Positions 59,049-64,000 of a stretch of 64,000 nucleotides of DNA are shown here, piece by piece. Position 1 is the stretch's first letter. Every line of letters begins with the position of its first letter. Under the pieces are notes generated by a model, which saw only the letters and a program-made list of their open reading frames with translations, did no database searches and was not told where the DNA came from. Both the position numbers and the translations under genes were made by a program. This stretch comes from Mucor racemosus (lineage: Eukaryota > Mucoromycota > Mucoromycetes > Mucorales > Mucoraceae): positions 2,728,001 to 2,792,000 of the forward strand of contig JAPEHQ010000004.1 in assembly GCA_027405735.1 (NCBI GenBank), written 5' to 3'.

Positions 59049-60672
59049 GCAAATCAATATATATATATAATATAATGTTCTCACCCACCAACACCCCCAT
59101 GTCACAAAAATCATATAGATAAATTTTAATTTTTTTTTTAAAAAAAACATATACTACAACAGAAATGGGGATAAAATGAGAGATGATTTTATTTACATGT
59201 TTGATCTATGTATTTGCCGTTTTTTTCTATTATGTTATTTCTTTCATTTTACATACAATTCTTTTTTTTTATTTAATTTTTCGTCAAATAAAAACTTCAC
59301 CATCTTCAAAAAAAAACACTTAAATTTTACCGTTTATAGCCATTTTTTTTTCGGAACAATCAGTTACGATATTTCACGAAAAGAAAAAAGATGTAAAGAT
59401 CAGGTAAAGGGGCTATATTTCGCATGTGGTTTTCTCTAGATTATATTTCTTTATCTACCGTATTATAAATATATTTAGTTTTGATTCCTGATCTGATTTT
59501 ATCCAAGACATTTCATTTCAAATCATCCCCAGGAACATGCAATTTAGTCGTATCAGATGGGCGGGAAAAAATTTATAGATACAATAAATTTCTGGGACCT
59601 ATCGGGTTACATTGAACATTATCTAGATCAAATTGAGCCTAATTCAAAGGCTCTTAACAGCTGTATATTATTAGGTTTATATTGCATTTAATACCGTAGA
59701 ATGATAATCATGATATACTATGTTACATAATTGGATTAAATATAAGTATAAAATGATCATGCATCAATTGTTTTATCATATCTTCGGATGTAACAGCGTA
59801 GTAACCTCTTTGGCAATGTCTGTCATCAGTTTTTGATTTCGTTTACTGGATCTTCAAACCTGAGTCAAAATGGCATTTTGAGTAATGACATCCCTCAAAA
59901 GCCAACCTAAAAACAAATAAAAGAAACACATTCTTACAAATAAAAAAATACTAAGGCATTCTAAATATGTCAATAATACTTGAATTGCATTAATATATTA
60001 ATTGAAATATACAGAACATGACCAACAATTCTTCAAAACGTTGAAAAATATCCAAAATCTGTGGTTGAATTTATTAACAATATTATTCTTCTCTTCCTCA
60101 GCACGATCAATGAAGACTACAACTTCTAGATTTGTTTACAGTTACATAGTGAAAAGTAGTTATTGATTATTTGCTATAAATCTTTGTCCTTCCCTTTTAT
60201 GTTTAATAGAAAAAATCAAACTCGGGTTATTGCTTCGATAATAATGATATTCAGATGTAATCATTGAATTATGAATCACATATTTGTTAGCGAGCGCTTT
60301 GATATTTATTTTTAATTTACTGAAGCAGCGGTGTGCCTGGATGTAAGCTAATCAAACTTTCATAAATAATGCATGATAAAATGTAATAAACGGATCTGAA
60401 TTTAGGTTTATTTTAGTGTTCTCATATGAATAAATGTGAGATAGTTCCAGAGTACACACGACTAAAAGTAGAAGTTCCTCTTTTCATTTTAAGCTTTTCC
60501 TCTAGTTTTGAAGGATAATGAATTTGACAACTATATGTACGGTATGTCTGCCATGAAATCTCATCTATTACTTCTTTATTTAGATCGAAAAAGTTATATA
60601 TTATTCAAGTTACACGTTTTCTTTATCCTTTTTCCCTTTTTTCTATTTTCTGCTCGTTTAATATAAATCAAC
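59049..60672. other. Intergenic, 1.6 kb
   Basis: AT-rich, no gene or window repeat recognised. The final ~80 bp are pyrimidine-rich (tttatcctttttcccttttttc) and probably belong to the promoter of the RMD1-like gene. Confidence 0.45.
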
Positions 60673-62113
60673 ATGTCCAATACCACTTTACAAAAGCGAT
60701 ATTATCCTATACATGAAGAACATAATCCCTTATTAAGTTCAAATGAAACCGAATATTCGACCTTTCAAGCTCACCCAAGAACTACAAAGCCTAAACAACC
60801 TCAGCGAACAACTAAAGTTTCTCAAAAACTCAAGTTATTCCCTGATAATGACGATGCCAGAACTGTCGAGGAAAGCTTTTTCGATGCTGATGTATATACT
60901 CAACTTGCTCAAATCCCTCACAATTCTGCTAGAGTCGAAGCGGAAAGATTAAATAAATTAGATCGCAATGAACTATCTCGTGCAATTGCGTATTGTACTG
61001 CTTCGTAAAGTATACACACATAATCAAGATTAAATTTAAACCTTGTGGTTGACAAGCGTGTTTTTTTTATAGCGCATATCGAATGGATGCCTTATTGAAA
61101 CATTTAAGGTCGAGAAGGAGATCAAATAGTACTAGACCTAGACGCTTTGATGAATGGTAAGAAGTTATAAACAAAGCTTTACTCAATATCACTTACCATT
61201 ACGTAGTGTTTATACACCTTTCACACTGAATCCATCACCACCGTCCAATAGAATTCAAGATAATCTGACAACTAGTGTATTACCTGAGATGTTCTTGTTT
61301 GATTATGGTGTTGTCGTATTTTGGGGAATGACATTAGAAGAAGAGTTGGCCATCCTTAAACAATTAGAGCCATTTGAGGAGGAAAAATTAGATACAGACG
61401 ATGTTGAAACAGAGGAATTTCATTACTATTACAACGACTATTATCAACCTCGCATTTATAACGATATTATTACCTTGCGCCATCCATCAAACTATTTAGC
61501 CAAATTAACTATTTCCCATGCAATTGCTCAAAGTGTCAAGATGACACTTTTTGAAAGATTAATCGATGATACCATTAACGATACCAAATATATACCTCAA
61601 GTAATGGCAGAAAGTGGAAATATCAAAATGTCAAGGTATGTGTGTGTATGTGTTTCTGTGCAAGTGAGATGAATCTTAACACTTGGATTGAAACTTTATA
61701 GAACTGCTATAACAAAAAAGATGGGCCAGCTATTTATTATGCGCATAAATGTCAATTTAGTTTCCAATATCTTGGATACTCCAGAAATATTCTGGTCTGA
61801 ACCTACATTAGAGCCACTATACAGCGCTATTCGCAGTTATTTGGAAATATCACAGCGTGTAGAGCTATTAAACCAACGGGTAGAAGTAATAAGTGATCTA
61901 TTAGAAATGTTGAAAGATCACTTAAATAGTTCTCATGGTAAGTGAAATATAATATATATATATATATATATATTGCAAGTCTTTAATATGGAACAAAATC
62001 TAGGCGAGTATTTGGAATGGATTGTTATTTGGCTTATTGCCATGGAGATTTTAGTTGCAGTAATTACAACTTCATTAGATGCATTTAGTTTGTACTACAA
62101 TAAAGAAGCGTAG
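60673..62113 (+). CDS. RMD1/DUF155 family protein
   Basis: Member of the Rmd1/Rmd8/Sif2 (DUF155) family, linked in yeast to sporulation and in animals (RMND1) to mitochondrial translation. Exons 60673-61004, 61073-61156, 61207-61635, 61702-61937 and 62004-62113 give 396 aa. A polar N-terminus (about 1-90) carries no clear presequence, closer to Rmd8/Rmd1 than RMND1. The DUF155 core includes LFDYGVVVFWGMTLEEE, KLTISHAIAQSVKMTLFE and an RVELLNQRVEVISDLLEML coiled segment. It ends with a hydrophobic anchor (EWIVIWLIAMEILVAVITT) as in other members. The molecular activity is unknown. Confidence 0.92.
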
Positions 62114-62514
62114 GCTTCATGCTTTGTTTTTTGAAAATGGTTGTCGTATTATTTATTTCATTGTAGTTTAAAATTGATGATTACAGTTTATCACACCTTT
62201 AAAAACCTACTCAAATGATTCATTTAGTAATTTGCTTTTTACCGAACTTGTTGGAATAATTACTTGAAACAATTGAATTTATATTAAAAGAGAAATTCAT
62301 ATTTTGCAGTTATCTAAAGCAGAAATTTGAATAATTATTAACTGAATCTTTTCATTATTTAGATTATTACATGGAAAAAGGCACATAGAAAAGTTGACTA
62401 AAAAAAAAGGCTGAAGAAATTTCAAATATTATAGAACAAGCAGTGCATGATTTGTTGTTTTACTGCTAACAACAAGACATCTTCGAAGCTCACCATCTTA
62501 CAGACACTTCTTGA
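62114..62514. other. 3' flank of RMD1-like gene
   Basis: AT-rich, nothing recognised before repeat A5. Confidence 0.4.
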
Positions 62515-63600
62515 GATCATCCGTAAAAATATTGATTTTTCGTTAAGATAATCAAAATAATAACATGTTATGCTGGTTGAGTTCAAATATCGATTTGTTG
62601 TCAAATCGATCAGAAAATGATAAAAAAAAAACAAAATCGTTTAATTGCTTATGAACTGCAGAGTAAGTTGAGCTAGTGTACTAAATATTTTTTGCACAGT
62701 TTCGGATTCTATATCCACATAAGCAAAATTTAAATAAACTTTTTATATAAATTTTGCGTAAAATACAATTGAAATTTTGGAGGTTTTTTAAAGATACATA
62801 TTTCTTTTTATAAGCATATTTTAAATATAAATATTGGAGATAATGTACAAAAAATTCATCTATTGACTGAGCCATTGCTGAACCTTCTAGTTACATTATT
62901 CATAGAGAAAGTGAGATTTTTGTATAAAATTTTTCAAATCCAGAATTTGGGATGAGGGTACACAAGGGAAAAATTGAAGCTAGAAATTAAGATGTCTCTT
63001 TGTACACATTTTTGAGGATATCTCCACGAAAAATCAATATTTTGAAAAAAACTAAATTGGACCCGAGAGAGCTCAACGAGTTTGATGACATGAATATAAA
63101 AAAAAGATGCCCAATTTAATGAATATTTTAAAATCTATTTCAAAAATGTCAAAAAAATGAAAAAAATAAAATAAAAATAACCAAATTTTTTTCATACTAA
63201 AATATGTTATAGAGCGTTTTAAAACAAGTAAGTTTTATTATTAAAAAGTGTTAGCATAGCTTAGTTTTTTCTAAAGATATGAAACCTCAAAGTTTTCAAT
63301 TTTTATTAGTGAAATACGTATAAAAATCTGAAACATTAGCATTAAAACAGTTATACCAACTGCAATAAATAGGATATTTCCAAAAACGCGTTTGTGAACC
63401 AGAGTTGAGCATCTCAAGTACATTGGTATATAATTTTATTGTATTTTTATTTAGTAAGAAAAAAAGTTGGGTAGGAATGAAAAGTTGGACCCAGTTTTTA
63501 AAGAAAATGTAGAGGATTTTACGCGTTTTTGAATTTTTTGTGAGATATAAAATGAATTTAGGAATAGGTACCGTAATTCGACTAATTTATATCTATTTAG
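62515..63600 (+). repeat. Dispersed repeat family A, copy A5
   Basis: Same orientation as A3 and A4. It carries gaatttgggatgagggtac (about 62943) and gaggatatctccacgaaaaa (about 63014). The conserved frame has one TAA after EARN but then continues through LDPRELNEFDDMN. It is uninterrupted by other elements. Confidence 0.8.
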
Positions 63601-63880
63601 CAGTATCTAAGGTATATTTTAAAAGCGTTTAATATGAGGTTAGTTATTAGAAAAAAGGGTACGTCCCGATTTTGAAGATTGAAAACTATGAAAATTCAAA
63701 TTTGGCTTGAGCAGGTACCCATAAAACCCATTTTAACATATAGAGTATAACGTTTTCTGAGTATAACAGAGCAAGTTAATAAAGTTCTTCAATTATAATG
63801 TGCAGCGCTTTTCCATATAGATAAGTAAATATATTATTTTTTTATTGATTAATTGAACATTATATACATTTTTTTTTCGA
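63601..63880. other. Spacer between repeat A5 and the right-edge gene
   Basis: AT-rich; presumably the 3' UTR side of the minus-strand gene. Nothing specific seen. Confidence 0.35.
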
Positions 63881-64000
63881 CTAATCTGTTCGAGCTCTTT
63901 TTGAAGATTCGCCAATCTTACTTGCTGATCTCTTTTTTCCCATACCGTCTGCCTGCTCCTCTTCATCTTCGTCTTCTTCATCAGAGCTAGCTAGCTGTTG
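63881..64000 (-). CDS. C-terminus of an unidentified gene (partial)
   Basis: Minus-strand frame entering from the right edge, 39 codons then TAG at 63883-63881. The visible text is an acidic run (SSDEEDEDEEEQADG) followed by a basic tail (GKKRSASK ... SSKRARTD). Such tails are common in nuclear or nucleolar proteins, but the protein itself cannot be named from this piece. An intron boundary inside it cannot be excluded. Confidence 0.5.
   Translation of the reverse strand, partial: QQLASSDEEDEDEEEQADGMGKKRSASKIGESSKRARTD

Noticed and set aside
63793..63981. 62-codon minus-strand frame starting MKKTKMKRSRQ
   Set aside because: Overlaps, in another frame, the acidic/basic tail ending at 63881, which looks like a genuine protein C-terminus and enters from outside the window.

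Overview
The window looks like nuclear DNA of an early-diverging filamentous fungus, most likely Mucoromycota (Mucorales-type). It is AT-rich. Genes carry many short GT..AG introns of about 45-250 bp, often with a CTAAC/CTAAT-like branch site, and the proteins are of fungal type. The genus cannot be fixed from the sequence alone.

Thirteen protein-coding genes can be read with confidence. From left to right they are: the first 400 codons of the Tra1/TRRAP SAGA-NuA4 scaffold (minus); an LEA-2-like membrane protein (plus); mitochondrial-type iron-sulfur L-serine dehydratase (minus); a HIT/Hnt1 nucleotide hydrolase (minus); a type IIC (Na/K-ATPase alpha-like) P-type ATPase (plus); a short-chain dehydrogenase (minus); Sec61 beta (plus); glycogen synthase (plus); a DCN1-like neddylation factor (minus); a membrane-anchored NDP-kinase-like protein (plus); a PQ-loop transporter (plus); a large type II membrane glycosyltransferase-like protein (plus); and pyruvate dehydrogenase E1 alpha (plus). 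An RMD1/DUF155 protein follows (plus), and the acidic C-terminus of an unidentified gene reaches the right edge (minus). One tRNA-Tyr(GTA) with a 9-nt intron sits at 26.9 kb. These are unlinked housekeeping functions; no gene cluster or operon-like system is apparent.

The genes lie between repeat islands at about 3.2-12 kb, 27.3-32.6 kb, 49-56.5 kb and 62.5-63.6 kb. Three old unclassified repeat families (called A, C and G here) form the background. Younger insertions sit inside or next to them: nine LTR-type sequences with no visible gag-pol, five of them with exact 5-bp target duplications and one with a one-base mismatch; a 1645-bp Tc1-like element with 213-bp terminal inverted repeats and a dead transposase; and three non-autonomous hAT-type elements with exact 8-bp duplications. 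Empty-site copies elsewhere in the window confirm several insertions.

No CRISPR array, prophage, toxin or defence locus was seen. The strongest material for a second look is the nested transposon record, a conserved decayed reading frame in family A, and extreme exon sizes (a 7-nt exon in the DCN1-like gene, a 16-nt exon in the HIT gene, and an ATG-only first exon in Sec61 beta).
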